NCBI RefSeq assembly: GCF_900112365.1
Contig: NZ_FOLQ01000008.1
Coordinates: 62,001 to 126,000, forward strand
Length of the DNA stretch: 64,000 bases
DNA from: Spirosoma endophyticum
GTDB lineage: Bacteria; Bacteroidota; Bacteroidia; Cytophagales; Spirosomataceae
Reading direction: 5' to 3'
Position numbers and translations under genes: made by a program. Below are positions 16,354 through 25,583 of this stretch, piece after piece (the stretch's first letter is position 1; the number at the start of each line of letters is the position of its first letter). Under the pieces are notes generated by a model. That model did not search any database, was not told where the DNA came from, and saw only the letters and a program-made list of their open reading frames with translations.

Positions 16354-17369
16354 ACAGCTTCACCTACACCCGAACCGAAGACGTAGACACCGCTGTGCTC
16401 GAACGGTCATCAGAGCAGACGTCCAAATTCATTGCGGGCGGCACTAACCTCATCGACCTGATGAAGGAAAATGTGGAGCGTCCCACGCGCTTGATCGACA
16501 TAACGCACCTTCCGTTGACCTCAATTACCGATACGGTAAACGGAGGTTTGCGACTGGGTGCGCTGGTAACTAATGCCGATACGGCTTATAACGAGCAGGT
16601 TATTCAACGCTATCCGCTTTTGTCGCAGACAATTCTGGCGGGTGCGTCGCCCCAGTTACGGAATATGGCGACCGATGGGGGAAACCTGCTGCAACGTACC
16701 CGCTGCTACTATTTTTACGATACCGCTACGCCCTGCAACAAACGGGAACCCGGCTCTGGCTGTTCGGCGATTAACGGCTTCAATCGGATTCACGCCATTC
16801 TGGGTACCGCCCCAGACAATAGTGGGCTGGGACAACCGCAATGCATCGCTACGCATCCGTCTGATATGTGTGTCGCACTGGCGGCACTGGAAGCGGAGGT
16901 TCGTGTGACCGGAATCAATGGGGAACGTACCATTCCTTTCGCTGACTTCCATCGGTTGCCCGGCAATACGCCCAATATCGACAACACACTTGAACCCGGC
17001 GAACTCATTACATCCATTGACCTTCCTGCCAAAGGTTTCCCGAAATATTATGCCTACCTGAAACTTCGTGATCGGGCGTCGTATGCCTTTGCGTTGGTGT
17101 CGGTAGCCGTTGCACTGGAAATGGACGGCGATACCATCACTACCGCCCGAATTGCCCTTGGTGGCGTAGCGCATAAACCCTGGCGTAAGCCCGAAGCCGA
17201 AGCAAAACTTATTGGCAAACCGGCGACGAAAGAAAATTTCCAGGCTGCTGCCGAACTGCTGCTGGCGGGTGCCCAGGGATTTGGTCATAACACATTCAAA
17301 ATTGAACTGGCTAAACGTGCCATTGTGCGCGCGCTGGGACAAGCCGCTAAACTCGAACCAACCGCATGA
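16350..17369 (+). CDS. molybdenum hydroxylase, FAD subunit with extra [4Fe-4S] site (PaoB/YagS type)
   Basis: A 339-residue FAD-binding subunit of the xanthine dehydrogenase family (FIAGGTNLIDLMKE near residue 26; ATDGGNLLQRTRC near 107). Four cysteines in RTRCYYF, TPCNKREPGSGC and PQCIATHPSDMC match the PaoB-type insertion that holds a [4Fe-4S] cluster, absent in ordinary xanthine dehydrogenases. The C-terminal part has ARIALGGVAHKPWRKPEAE. It overlaps both neighbours by four bases (ATGA), so the subunits are translationally coupled. Confidence 0.93.
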   Translation: MNSFTYTRTEDVDTAVLERSSEQTSKFIAGGTNLIDLMKENVERPTRLIDITHLPLTSITDTVNGGLRLGALVTNADTAYNEQVIQRYPLLSQTILAGASPQLRNMATDGGNLLQRTRCYYFYDTATPCNKREPGSGCSAINGFNRIHAILGTAPDNSGLGQPQCIATHPSDMCVALAALEAEVRVTGINGERTIPFADFHRLPGNTPNIDNTLEPGELITSIDLPAKGFPKYYAYLKLRDRASYAFALVSVAVALEMDGDTITTARIALGGVAHKPWRKPEAEAKLIGKPATKENFQAAAELLLAGAQGFGHNTFKIELAKRAIVRALGQAAKLEPTA

Positions 17370-19630
17370 GCACACCACAAAAAATAAACAAATCCGTCGG
17401 AAAGCCCATTAGCCGCGTTGACGGAGTCGAAAAGGTAACGGGCAAAGCCAAGTATGCCGCTGAGTTTAACGTACCGGATTTAGCCTATGGTGTTGTTGTC
17501 TCCAGCGCCATTGCGAAGGGTAAAATCAAGTCACTCGATACCAGCGATGCATTGGCGCTTGATGGCGTATTGCAGGTGTTTACGCACGAAAATCGGCCGA
17601 AGATTGCGTGGTTTGACATAAGCTATAATGATCAGGATGCGCCACCGGGCTCGCCTTTTCGACCACTGTATGATGCGACGATAAAATACAGTGGCCAACC
17701 GATTGCGCTGGTCGTTGCCGAGACCTTCGAAGTGGCGCGATATGCCGCTACGTTGATCCGGGCTGATTACGAAGAAGCGACGCACGAAACCGATCTGGAA
17801 GCCAATCTGCACAAAGCCCGCAAACCTAAATCTGGTATTGCTTCGTTGCTGAAGCCCCCACCACCCAAGCCACGAGGTGATTTTGATAAAGTGTATGAGG
17901 AAGACCCCAATAAAATAACTGGCCGCTACGTCCATGCGGCTGAACATCATAATCCGATGGAGCTGTTTGCGACCACGGTTGTTTTTGAAAAGGGTGGGAA
18001 AGACGGTAAAGGCAAACTGACGATTTACGACAAAACGCAGGGCGTTACGAACAGTAGCATGTACGTGTCGCAGGTGTTCAATATTCCTTCCGACGATATT
18101 CGGGTGTTGTCGCCTTATATGGGTGGTGGTTTTGGATCAGGGTTAAGACCTCAATACCAGCTATTTCTATCGGTACTGGCGGCTCGCGAGCTGAAACGAT
18201 CGGTGCGGGTTTCGCTAACGCGCCAGCAAATGTTCACGTTTGGACACCGTCCCGCAACGGTGCAGAATGTCGCCCTGGGTGCGCTGGAAGATGGAACCCT
18301 GAATGCTCTTTGCCATGATGCGACAGGCGAAACCTCACAGTTTGAGGACTATACCGAAATCGTGGTTAGTTGGGGCGGGATGCTTTATCCGCCAAAGAAC
18401 GTAACGATGGAGTACAAGGTGGTTCCGCTGGATGTCTACAGTCCGCTCGACATGCGTGCACCGGGGGGGGTAACGGGCATGCATGCCCTAGAAGTGGCCA
18501 TGGATGAACTGGCTTACAACCTCGGTATGGACCCGCTTCAGCTACGGTTAAAGAACTACACCGATATCGACCATAACGAAGACCGGCCTTTTTCCAGCAA
18601 AGAACTTCGGGAGTGTTTCCGGCAGGGGGCCGAACGCTTTGGCTGGTCCAGTCGTAATCCGGAACCACGCTCCATGAAGAAAGATCATAACCTGATTGGC
18701 TGGGGAATGGCGACCGGAATCTGGGATGCGAACCAGATGCCCTCGCGTGCTGAAGCGGTCTTGATGGTGAATGGCAAACTGCGCGTAAGCTGCGCTACGG
18801 CCGATATTGGGACAGGTACGTATACCATTATGACGCAGATTGCCGCCGACACGCTCGGTATGCCGATGGAGGATGTTTTGTTCAAACTTGGCGACACTGA
18901 CTTGCCATTTTCGCTGATTTCGGGTGGTTCCTGGACAGCCGCCAGTGTTGGATCGGCGGTGCAGGAAGCGTGTCAGGCTGTCGGAAAGTCACTGCTCAAG
19001 CTTGCCAAAAAGATGCCTGCCTCACCCTTCAAGGGGGTGAAATGGGAAGATATTGAATTTGCTGACAGTCATCTACGGCTAAAAAGCGATCAATCTGTTG
19101 CGGTTTCCCTGCAAACACTGGTTGATCAGAACGGCGGGAAAGCCGTTCGGGAATCCGTAACCTCATTGCCTAATGCCTTCAAGCAGAAGGACTACACCCG
19201 CAGTGCGCACTCGGCGGTTTTTGCCGAGGTTATGGTCGATGAAGACCTTGGCACGGTGAAAGTTACCCGCGTAGTAAGCGCTATTGCGGCTGGTCGTATT
19301 CTGAATCCCAAGACATCGCGAAGTCAGATTCTGGGTGGTATGGTTTGGGGAATCAGTAAAGCGCTGGAAGAAGAAAGTGCTATGGATCACAACTTTGGTC
19401 GGTTTATGAACCACAGTCTGGCCGAATACCACGTAGCGGTCAACGCCGATATTCACGACCTCGACGTCATTTTCGTGGAAGAACACGACGATATTGTGAA
19501 TCCCTTGGGCGTGAAAGGACTAGGTGAAATTGGCATCGTCGGGATGCCCGCAGCCATTGCTAATGCTGTTTTCCACGCCACCGGTCGTCGCGTACGAGAT
19601 TTGCCGATTACACTGGATAAGCTGTTGTAG
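17366..19630 (+). CDS. molybdenum hydroxylase, molybdopterin-binding catalytic subunit (PaoC/YagR type)
   Basis: A 754-residue large subunit, the usual length. N-terminal KPISRVDGVEKVTGKAKYAAE, MoCo contacts MGGGFGSGLRPQYQ near residue 252 and DMRAPGGVTGMHALEVAMDEL near 362, and the catalytic Glu in GVKGLGEIGIVGMP near 721 are all present. By analogy with PaoABC it probably oxidises aldehydes to acids; xanthine-type substrates are less likely given the PaoB-type partner. No XdhC/PaoD-type cofactor-insertion gene is adjacent. Expression may end at the hairpins that follow. Confidence 0.93.
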   Translation: MSTPQKINKSVGKPISRVDGVEKVTGKAKYAAEFNVPDLAYGVVVSSAIAKGKIKSLDTSDALALDGVLQVFTHENRPKIAWFDISYNDQDAPPGSPFRPLYDATIKYSGQPIALVVAETFEVARYAATLIRADYEEATHETDLEANLHKARKPKSGIASLLKPPPPKPRGDFDKVYEEDPNKITGRYVHAAEHHNPMELFATTVVFEKGGKDGKGKLTIYDKTQGVTNSSMYVSQVFNIPSDDIRVLSPYMGGGFGSGLRPQYQLFLSVLAARELKRSVRVSLTRQQMFTFGHRPATVQNVALGALEDGTLNALCHDATGETSQFEDYTEIVVSWGGMLYPPKNVTMEYKVVPLDVYSPLDMRAPGGVTGMHALEVAMDELAYNLGMDPLQLRLKNYTDIDHNEDRPFSSKELRECFRQGAERFGWSSRNPEPRSMKKDHNLIGWGMATGIWDANQMPSRAEAVLMVNGKLRVSCATADIGTGTYTIMTQIAADTLGMPMEDVLFKLGDTDLPFSLISGGSWTAASVGSAVQEACQAVGKSLLKLAKKMPASPFKGVKWEDIEFADSHLRLKSDQSVAVSLQTLVDQNGGKAVRESVTSLPNAFKQKDYTRSAHSAVFAEVMVDEDLGTVKVTRVVSAIAAGRILNPKTSRSQILGGMVWGISKALEEESAMDHNFGRFMNHSLAEYHVAVNADIHDLDVIFVEEHDDIVNPLGVKGLGEIGIVGMPAAIANAVFHATGRRVRDLPITLDKLL

Positions 19631-19646
19631 TTTTTCTGTCATTTAG

Positions 19647-19727
19647 TTTGTCACGCTGACGTCAGGAATCATCTTGAAATTACCTATTAGTCAAGCCTAA
19701 GATGCTTCCTGACGTCAGCGTGACAAA
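19647..19727. terminator. 29-bp near-perfect hairpin after the molybdenum hydroxylase operon
   Basis: Positions 19647-19675 pair with 19699-19727 with one mismatch and a 23-base loop. The arms carry tcacgctgacgtcag. It starts 16 bases after the catalytic-subunit stop. No T-tract follows; a terminator or a repeated hairpin element are both possible. Confidence 0.6.
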
Positions 19728-19735
19728 TTAAAAAC

Positions 19736-19772
19736 ACCCGTGCCACAGTCTTGAATTGTGGGACGGGTATTT
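19736..19772. terminator. bidirectional intrinsic terminator
   Basis: A 12-bp stem with one mismatch (19736-19747 with 19757-19768), followed on the plus strand by attttatt and on the minus strand by gtttttaattt. It lies 24 bases past the end of the leftward serine hydrolase gene and also serves the rightward operon. Confidence 0.65.
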
Positions 19773-19791
19773 TATTCAAACGAAACACAAC

Positions 19792-21384
19792 TTAAGCCAC
19801 GACTTTCCCTTCCAGTACAGGTCGTTTGTCTTTCGTTTTATTAATAATGCTGAGGCTGCTCTGAAACTCCACCTGTACACCTTCTTTCCCGAACCGGCAG
19901 GTGACCATATCGTAATGAGCCGTTTCGATAAATCGCCAGATCATGACAAACGTATTGGCGTCTTGCCAACTGCCGCTGCCTGCCACTTTTCGGGAATTCC
20001 CACCGGGTACAACGGTTGGCGTCAATGTAAGCGGGGCCAGCGAAAATGTTGTCGTGCTATCCCGCCAGCGATTTACCCCACATAATACCTGATGATCCCC
20101 CTGGTCATCCTGAAGTTTGAAGATGCAACCATCTTTTCCGAAGGTCAGCGTTACGTCTTTTACGTGTGTTGAATTGTCGGCAATTGCGTAAGTCTTGCCG
20201 CTTATTTGAGACGCAATCGACGACGCTACATTTGTCGCGGCTGGCAAGAGTGTTAACGTTGCCAGTTTTTGTGCCAGAGCGGCCTGTTTGATTTTTTCGC
20301 CTGGCAATCCGTTTCCCTGAAGCGCGGGCAGAATGTGATTCCAGACCGCATCGAGAATACCCTGCATATTTCCCGACTCCGACGTAATGGCAACAACAGC
20401 ATCCTCTTTGGGCAGCACGATACAATATTGACCAAACGCGCCATCACCCCGGTAGGCATCGTGGCGGCACCGCCAGAACTGGTAGCCGTAGCCCTGAATC
20501 CAGTCGTTCACACTCTCGTCGCCTTTCCCGCCTTTTGACTCCACTTCTTTGCGGGTTGCGTCGGCAATCCACTCTTCCGAAATCAGGCGTTTGCCATTCC
20601 ACATGCCTTTTTGTAAATAGAGCTGGCCAAATTTGGCTATGTCTTCGGTGCGTAGCCGAAGGCCCCAGCCGCCGGTGTTGATGCCATTCGGATCGACTTC
20701 CCAATCTTCGCCTTCAATGCCCAGCGGGCCGAACAAACGCGGTTTCAGGTACTCAAGAACGGTCTGGCCCGTAAGTTTCTGGACAATGGCCGAGAGCATA
20801 TACGTAGCACCGCTGTTGTACACAAAAAATGTTCCTGGCTTATGCTCAACGGGAAGGTTTAGGAACGATTTAATCCAATTAGTATCAGAGCCATTCCGAA
20901 GTGAAGGCGTCGAGTCTTTGTCGTGCCCGGTCGACATCGTCAGTAAATCCTTCACCCGCATAGTGGCCAGATTTTCGCTGATCGTTGCCGGTACGTCTTT
21001 CGGAAAGAACGACACAACCTTATCTTCAACTGTCAATCGTTTTTCCGCAACGGCCATGCCAACCGCCGATGATGTGAAGCTTTTGCTCAACGAATACAGC
21101 GTATGCTTCAGTTGCGGTGCGTAGGGTGCCCACCAGCCTTCGGCCACGACTTGCCCATGACGTAGCACCATGACACTGTGCACGTTGAGTTTCTCAGACT
21201 CGATCGTATTCACAAAATCCAGCAGTCCCCCGGGTGCAACACCCTGCGTTTCGGGCAGGCTTCGCGGGAGTTTAGCCGTCTTGGCCGGTAACGCCCAACT
21301 GGTGTCTGGTAACGTAGTGGCAATCGTCAGGCCAACGGCACCAAAGCCCAGTTGACGAAGAAAATCTCTGCGGTTCAGGTTCAT
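19792..21384 (-). CDS. Tat-exported serine hydrolase (class C beta-lactamase fold)
   Basis: A 530-residue protein with a twin-arginine signal (NRRDFLRQLGFGAVGL). The penicillin-binding-protein-like fold carries the nucleophile motif S-x-x-K in YSLSKSFTS near residue 105 and the second motif region FVYNSGATYMLSAI near 187, followed by WGLRLRTEDIAKFGQLYLQKG near 247. These proteins (beta-lactamase family/EstB-type esterases) hydrolyse esters or peptides; true beta-lactam resistance is unlikely. The C-terminal 130 residues form an extra beta-rich domain. It is encoded 96 bases downstream of the GH9 cellulase gene in the same direction. Confidence 0.85.
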   Translation of the reverse strand: MNLNRRDFLRQLGFGAVGLTIATTLPDTSWALPAKTAKLPRSLPETQGVAPGGLLDFVNTIESEKLNVHSVMVLRHGQVVAEGWWAPYAPQLKHTLYSLSKSFTSSAVGMAVAEKRLTVEDKVVSFFPKDVPATISENLATMRVKDLLTMSTGHDKDSTPSLRNGSDTNWIKSFLNLPVEHKPGTFFVYNSGATYMLSAIVQKLTGQTVLEYLKPRLFGPLGIEGEDWEVDPNGINTGGWGLRLRTEDIAKFGQLYLQKGMWNGKRLISEEWIADATRKEVESKGGKGDESVNDWIQGYGYQFWRCRHDAYRGDGAFGQYCIVLPKEDAVVAITSESGNMQGILDAVWNHILPALQGNGLPGEKIKQAALAQKLATLTLLPAATNVASSIASQISGKTYAIADNSTHVKDVTLTFGKDGCIFKLQDDQGDHQVLCGVNRWRDSTTTFSLAPLTLTPTVVPGGNSRKVAGSGSWQDANTFVMIWRFIETAHYDMVTCRFGKEGVQVEFQSSLSIINKTKDKRPVLEGKVVA

Positions 21385-21480
21385 TGTTTTCAGTAAAGGG
21401 AATAGTGTATGACAACGTCAATGTTATAAGGCAGGACATAGCCGTTTTTACCACTGCTTTTTTAGAAGAATCGAGGTAGA

Positions 21481-23274
21481 CTATCGTAACTTCTGTTCGC
21501 TCTGTAAAGCTTCCAGAGCCGTCGCCAGATAGACGAGTGGCGCATTCCAGTTGATGGCAATCTCGTTGGAGGCATACGAACAGTCGGCGTCGATATACAC
21601 CTCGTCGGCTAGGGTCGTTGTGTAGCCTGCACATTTGTCCTGCCTGGCGGCATTGGCGTTTGTGCCACCCGATAACAGACCCGGTACAGGCTCGTCGATG
21701 CCATCGGCAACAGAAGGGCGATGGTGTGGATGCATGGGCGGTTTACTGCCAAATCCCGTCACAAAGGAGTAGCCGACTGCGTTACGTCCCAGCAGATAAT
21801 CCAGGTTGCCCAACGCGTAATGAAGATATTGCCTGCGATTAGGTGCATCGGTCAGCCGATACGCCTGCAACAGCGCAATTCCCTGATTAGCCGCTTCGGC
21901 ACTACTGCCCCAAATGAAATCTTTCGCCGATTTACCCATTACAGTTTGAAACGCCTGTTTATCAGCTCCCCGAATTAACGAATCGGCCATGGAGATAAGA
22001 TGTCGTTTCACCAGCGGCAACTGTTTTTTACCGATAGCGGTCAGACTTTTCGCGGAACGAGCCAGTGTGTAGTAAGCCAGCGTGCGAACCTTCGCCCATG
22101 ACGGCAAGGGCGTTTTGTCATCGGGAAACAGATTGACGGCGGTATAATACGTATCATCGTTGGTTGTAACGTAGAGTTCAGCAGCGGCCCAAATCCATTC
22201 ATCGCTGGCATCGCGGTCTTCATAGCCGCCCGTCACGACGTCGGGGTCGATTTTGGCGTTCATGGCGTTCTGGTTATACGCCAGGTTCGGGTTGGCTTTC
22301 GCCCATTTCCAGGCATTGACAGCCGCCGACAGACAGGAGTCGGCCAGACCGGGAAGTTCGCGGTTATATGGTTTGAAAATTCGGCTGGCCTGTGCCATAA
22401 CAGCGGCAAAATCGAGGGTTGCTGTGATGCTTTTTTGCACGACGTAGCGGTCTTTTACGGCGCTATCTGGCATGATCATTCCGTCGAAGCGAGCGTTGGT
22501 GAGTTTATGGTACACCCCGCCGTCGGCCGGGTCCTGCATGGTAAGCATCCACCGTAGGTTCCAGAGAACTTCGTCAAGCAAATCGGGTAACTTATTCTGG
22601 CTTTCGGGAATATTGCCCGGTAGCGATTTCGTGTAGGCCGGAAAGTCTTCATACAGCGATAGGAGCGTTCCCATTGTAATCCCTGAATTGACAATGTATT
22701 TGTTGTAATCGCCCGCATCATACCAACCTAGTGGCGATGAAATGGTCGTTCCTTCCGGGCGGCTTGCCGACGCTGCGGACGGATGAATTAGTACATGGTT
22801 ATCTGGATGACCCGCCGGACGCGCCCACTTTCCCGCAAATTTAGTCGGCAAATCAGTGGAGGCCCGCTGGTAGTAAAAGCCTTTCAACGCGCCGATCGCT
22901 ACGTCCCGGTGTACATTCGGGCGAATAGCAAATGAGTAGGAGTGACCCAGGCCCGGAATGACGACAACGTATGTTCCAGCTTTGGTAAACGTCGAAAAAT
23001 CGGCGCTATGAGTTGTTTTGCCGGAAATGACGTTCTGCCGGGCTGTACCCAACGTGCCAGTAAATACTACTTTTTTTAGATCTGATGTCATCAGTTGAAA
23101 CGGTCCTTCAACCGTACCGACAACCACCGCAATTTTAGCCGCAGTGGGATAATAGCCAATTTGGTTAAGCCGGATCACTTCTGATAAGGCCTGCCCACGA
23201 ACTATTACATTGATTGAGAAGAGCGATAGGAGTAGAGGAAGAAAAAACAGCCGGTTTGTTTTGAAAAGAGTCAT
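21481..23274 (-). CDS. glycoside hydrolase family 9 (cellulase-type endoglucanase)
   Basis: A 597-residue secreted enzyme: signal peptide (about 1-28), an N-terminal Ig-like CelD_N domain starting VIRLNQIGYYPTAAKIAVV (about 33-118), then the alpha6/alpha6 GH9 barrel. Catalytic acids: the Asp pair in GWYDAGDYNKY (Asp186 and Asp189) and the general acid Glu in ASNEIAINWNAP (about residue 571). LGRNAVGYSFVTGFG and HPHHRPSVADG near 500 match the family. It should cut beta-1,4-glucans. No type IX secretion domain is visible, so it is probably periplasmic or surface-exposed by another route. Confidence 0.92.
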   Translation of the reverse strand: MTLFKTNRLFFLPLLLSLFSINVIVRGQALSEVIRLNQIGYYPTAAKIAVVVGTVEGPFQLMTSDLKKVVFTGTLGTARQNVISGKTTHSADFSTFTKAGTYVVVIPGLGHSYSFAIRPNVHRDVAIGALKGFYYQRASTDLPTKFAGKWARPAGHPDNHVLIHPSAASASRPEGTTISSPLGWYDAGDYNKYIVNSGITMGTLLSLYEDFPAYTKSLPGNIPESQNKLPDLLDEVLWNLRWMLTMQDPADGGVYHKLTNARFDGMIMPDSAVKDRYVVQKSITATLDFAAVMAQASRIFKPYNRELPGLADSCLSAAVNAWKWAKANPNLAYNQNAMNAKIDPDVVTGGYEDRDASDEWIWAAAELYVTTNDDTYYTAVNLFPDDKTPLPSWAKVRTLAYYTLARSAKSLTAIGKKQLPLVKRHLISMADSLIRGADKQAFQTVMGKSAKDFIWGSSAEAANQGIALLQAYRLTDAPNRRQYLHYALGNLDYLLGRNAVGYSFVTGFGSKPPMHPHHRPSVADGIDEPVPGLLSGGTNANAARQDKCAGYTTTLADEVYIDADCSYASNEIAINWNAPLVYLATALEALQSEQKLR

Positions 23275-23292
23275 GGGCGTAGGTCAGATTTT

Positions 23293-23338
23293 AAACAAAT
23301 ATGGTGTCAGTTTCTTAAAACCGACACCATATTTGTTT
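23293..23338. terminator. 16-bp perfect hairpin upstream of the GH9 gene
   Basis: Positions 23293-23308 (aaacaaatatggtgtc) pair exactly with 23323-23338 around a 14-base loop. It lies between the start of the GH9 gene and the end of the cupredoxin-propeller gene (both leftward), so it can end the upstream transcript. Confidence 0.5.
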
Positions 23339-23344
23339 GAGGCT

Positions 23345-23389
23345 TCCTGGCGCGGGTCGGTCCTGCGATCCGGTTCACCCGTGTCAGGA
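23345..23389. repeat. interspersed hairpin element, copy 1
   Basis: A sequence with core ggcgcgggtc and cgatccggttca whose ends can pair (ctggcgcgggt with acccgtgtcag, using G-U pairs). A second copy lies at 55459-55504; the two match at about 39 of 46 aligned positions. Both lie just beyond stop codons. This fits a REP-like or terminator-type repeat. Confidence 0.55.
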
Positions 23390-23391
23390 AA

Positions 23392-25557
23392 TTATTTAAC
23401 TACTTTCATTGTGCCCTGCATGACGTAGAAATGGCCCGGTACGGAGCATTCGTACATGTAGTCGCCGGGGGTTGATGGGGCGGTGAAATAGATGGTTTCG
23501 TTGGTGTTCGGCTGAAGCAGATTGGTATGGTGCAGCACCTTGTCTGATTGAGGAATGTAATTTTTTTCCTGACCTTCAAGCCCTAGTTTCATCGCGAGTT
23601 CGCCAACCTGAATCGCTGAGCCGGGCGTTACAACAACGAAGTTGTGCAGCATATCGTCCTCATTATTAAAAACAACCCGAACCTTGCTGCCTGCTTTTAC
23701 CTGGAACTGTTCCGGGGTGAATTTTAGCCCCGGTTTAGTGCCAAGGGTAATCGTATAATCCGGTTCGCCCCAGGAAGCCGGCATTTCCGTCACCCGTTTC
23801 ATGGCACTACTGGCCGTCGCCTTTGTTGCAACAGGTTTGGTTGTTTTTCCTTTCGTTGCGGTTGCTTTTGTACTGACTGGTGGTGCCGTTGATGTAGACG
23901 CCATCACCATCGCCGAGTGATCGTGCTTGGGTGCTACGTCGGCAAGGGCCAGCTTTTCACCATCGGGAATGTTGTTCAGCGTATAATAGCCAACGTTGTG
24001 CAATAAGGCCCGACCATTGGCCGCCCGTACACCGTTCGTCGTGATCTCGTGAATATACCCCAGCCGCAGGCTGTCAACCACCAGACGCGCTTTCATGCCG
24101 TCTTTCGACACCACAATGCCGCGAATCGGACAGCCGCCCCGGTTAATAACCGGGCTGCCATACGTGGCGTGGTACTTGTAGTTGAAGCCCGTCACTTTAT
24201 AGGATGCTGGATCGGCGGCCAATTCCTGATCGACCGGAGCCGTGAATTCGATTTCAAAACCATCCGGCATCGCGTGGATCGTTTTCATCTCAAAAGGCGT
24301 CTTTCCCGTCCAGACAAGGCGTTGTAAGCTAAACAATTCTTTACCCGTCGACGACCAGCCCCGACTCGTCATGCCCACGAACATGGAGGCATCATGTCCC
24401 CACACCATACGTAGTACGCCGGATGAAAAACCTTCGCGGAATGGAAACACAACACCCTGATATTTGCCCTTAACTTTTTCCAGATCAACGCGCGACAGGA
24501 TGCTTTGCCCCTGATCACCAATGAACATCTGGTTAGCGAATGGCCCAAATTTCCCGGCTGTGTTATCCGTCAGTAAACCCGATGTCGAGATGCCTAGGAT
24601 ACCATGCGGTAACCAAACGGCGGGCGCTTTCAGTGCCGTAAATCGTTTTGATACGTCGTAGAGAGGCTCGCCCGTGTTCGGTACGTCCTGCGGTTTGATG
24701 GTCAATGGCGAACCCGGCATACCCGTCCACCGAAGGCTCTCGGCATTGCCCAGAAAATCCCCTTTTTCTACCTGCGAAATCCGTCCTGAACCAACCCAGT
24801 CACCCTGGTTTTCGGTATAGAAATAGTCCCCGGCTGCGTTGAAGCCGTAGCCGGCGGGTGAGCGCATGCCAGCCGCGAACGGCGTCATTTTGCCATCAGG
24901 CGTCAGTTCCAGCGTCCAGCCGCGCCAGGGGACCAGACTCACGCCATGTCCCAGGCTATTGCTCCAGCCGACGTTCAGCGTAACCAGCATGTTGCCGTTT
25001 GGCAAAAACGTTGGGCCATACGAATATTCATGGTAATTGCCCGACAGCGGCCAGGAGTAAACTTTATCGTAGGAGTCCGCTTTTTGATCACCATCGGTAT
25101 CGCGCAGGCGGGTCACTTCACTACGTTGGGTTACGTAAATGTCGCCGTCTTTGTAGGTCAATCCCAGCGGTTCATGCAGGCCAGACGCAAACCGTTTGTA
25201 AACCGGGCGTTCGGAACCGCTGATCGACGGATTCGACACCAGCCAGACTTCACCCCGACGCGTACAGACGGCCAGACTACCATCGGGCATCGTAACCATG
25301 CCGCCCACTTCCAGAATGATGTCTTCAGGAACGGGCAACGAAATCAGTTTATAGAAATCCTCCTCTTTTTCGGGATCAACTTCCGGTTTTGCCAACCCTT
25401 TTGGCGCCGGAGCTGGCTGTTTGCTGCTGGAGCTTACGGGCTTGCCATCTTTCGACTGGATCTGCGCCAGCGCGGGCAACGTACTAAAACAGGTCAGGCT
25501 GGTAGCAACCAGGGCCGCCAGTGCCAGACGATTTATCGATGGATGAGATACGTTCAT
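23392..25557 (-). CDS. secreted beta-propeller (sugar/sorbosone dehydrogenase-like) with C-terminal cupredoxin domain
   Basis: About 721 residues. A signal peptide ends near LPALAQ. Residues about 60-430 are a six-bladed propeller of the soluble glucose/sorbosone dehydrogenase type (MVTMPDGSLAVCTRRGEVW, GLHEPLGLTYKDGDIYVTQ, GMRSPAGYGFNAAGDYFYTENQG). A linker rich in Ala/Thr/Lys (about 545-585) leads to a plastocyanin/azurin-like domain with the type 1 copper ligands His (MLHNFVV), Cys and His (YECSVPGHF) and Met (YVMQG). The propeller probably donates electrons or binds a substrate, with copper carrying charge; this is inference. I prefer the ATG at 25557, giving a proper signal peptide and a 26-base gap after the DUF1080 gene. 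Confidence 0.85.
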   Translation of the reverse strand: MNVSHPSINRLALAALVATSLTCFSTLPALAQIQSKDGKPVSSSSKQPAPAPKGLAKPEVDPEKEEDFYKLISLPVPEDIILEVGGMVTMPDGSLAVCTRRGEVWLVSNPSISGSERPVYKRFASGLHEPLGLTYKDGDIYVTQRSEVTRLRDTDGDQKADSYDKVYSWPLSGNYHEYSYGPTFLPNGNMLVTLNVGWSNSLGHGVSLVPWRGWTLELTPDGKMTPFAAGMRSPAGYGFNAAGDYFYTENQGDWVGSGRISQVEKGDFLGNAESLRWTGMPGSPLTIKPQDVPNTGEPLYDVSKRFTALKAPAVWLPHGILGISTSGLLTDNTAGKFGPFANQMFIGDQGQSILSRVDLEKVKGKYQGVVFPFREGFSSGVLRMVWGHDASMFVGMTSRGWSSTGKELFSLQRLVWTGKTPFEMKTIHAMPDGFEIEFTAPVDQELAADPASYKVTGFNYKYHATYGSPVINRGGCPIRGIVVSKDGMKARLVVDSLRLGYIHEITTNGVRAANGRALLHNVGYYTLNNIPDGEKLALADVAPKHDHSAMVMASTSTAPPVSTKATATKGKTTKPVATKATASSAMKRVTEMPASWGEPDYTITLGTKPGLKFTPEQFQVKAGSKVRVVFNNEDDMLHNFVVVTPGSAIQVGELAMKLGLEGQEKNYIPQSDKVLHHTNLLQPNTNETIYFTAPSTPGDYMYECSVPGHFYVMQGTMKVVK

Positions 25558-25583
25558 GAGAATATTTTTCAGAAAATTGAGCC

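Noticed and set aside
19792..21384. Beta-lactam resistance gene
   Set aside because: The S-x-x-K fold alone is shared by many esterases and peptidases; the extra C-terminal domain and Tat signal favour a different hydrolase.
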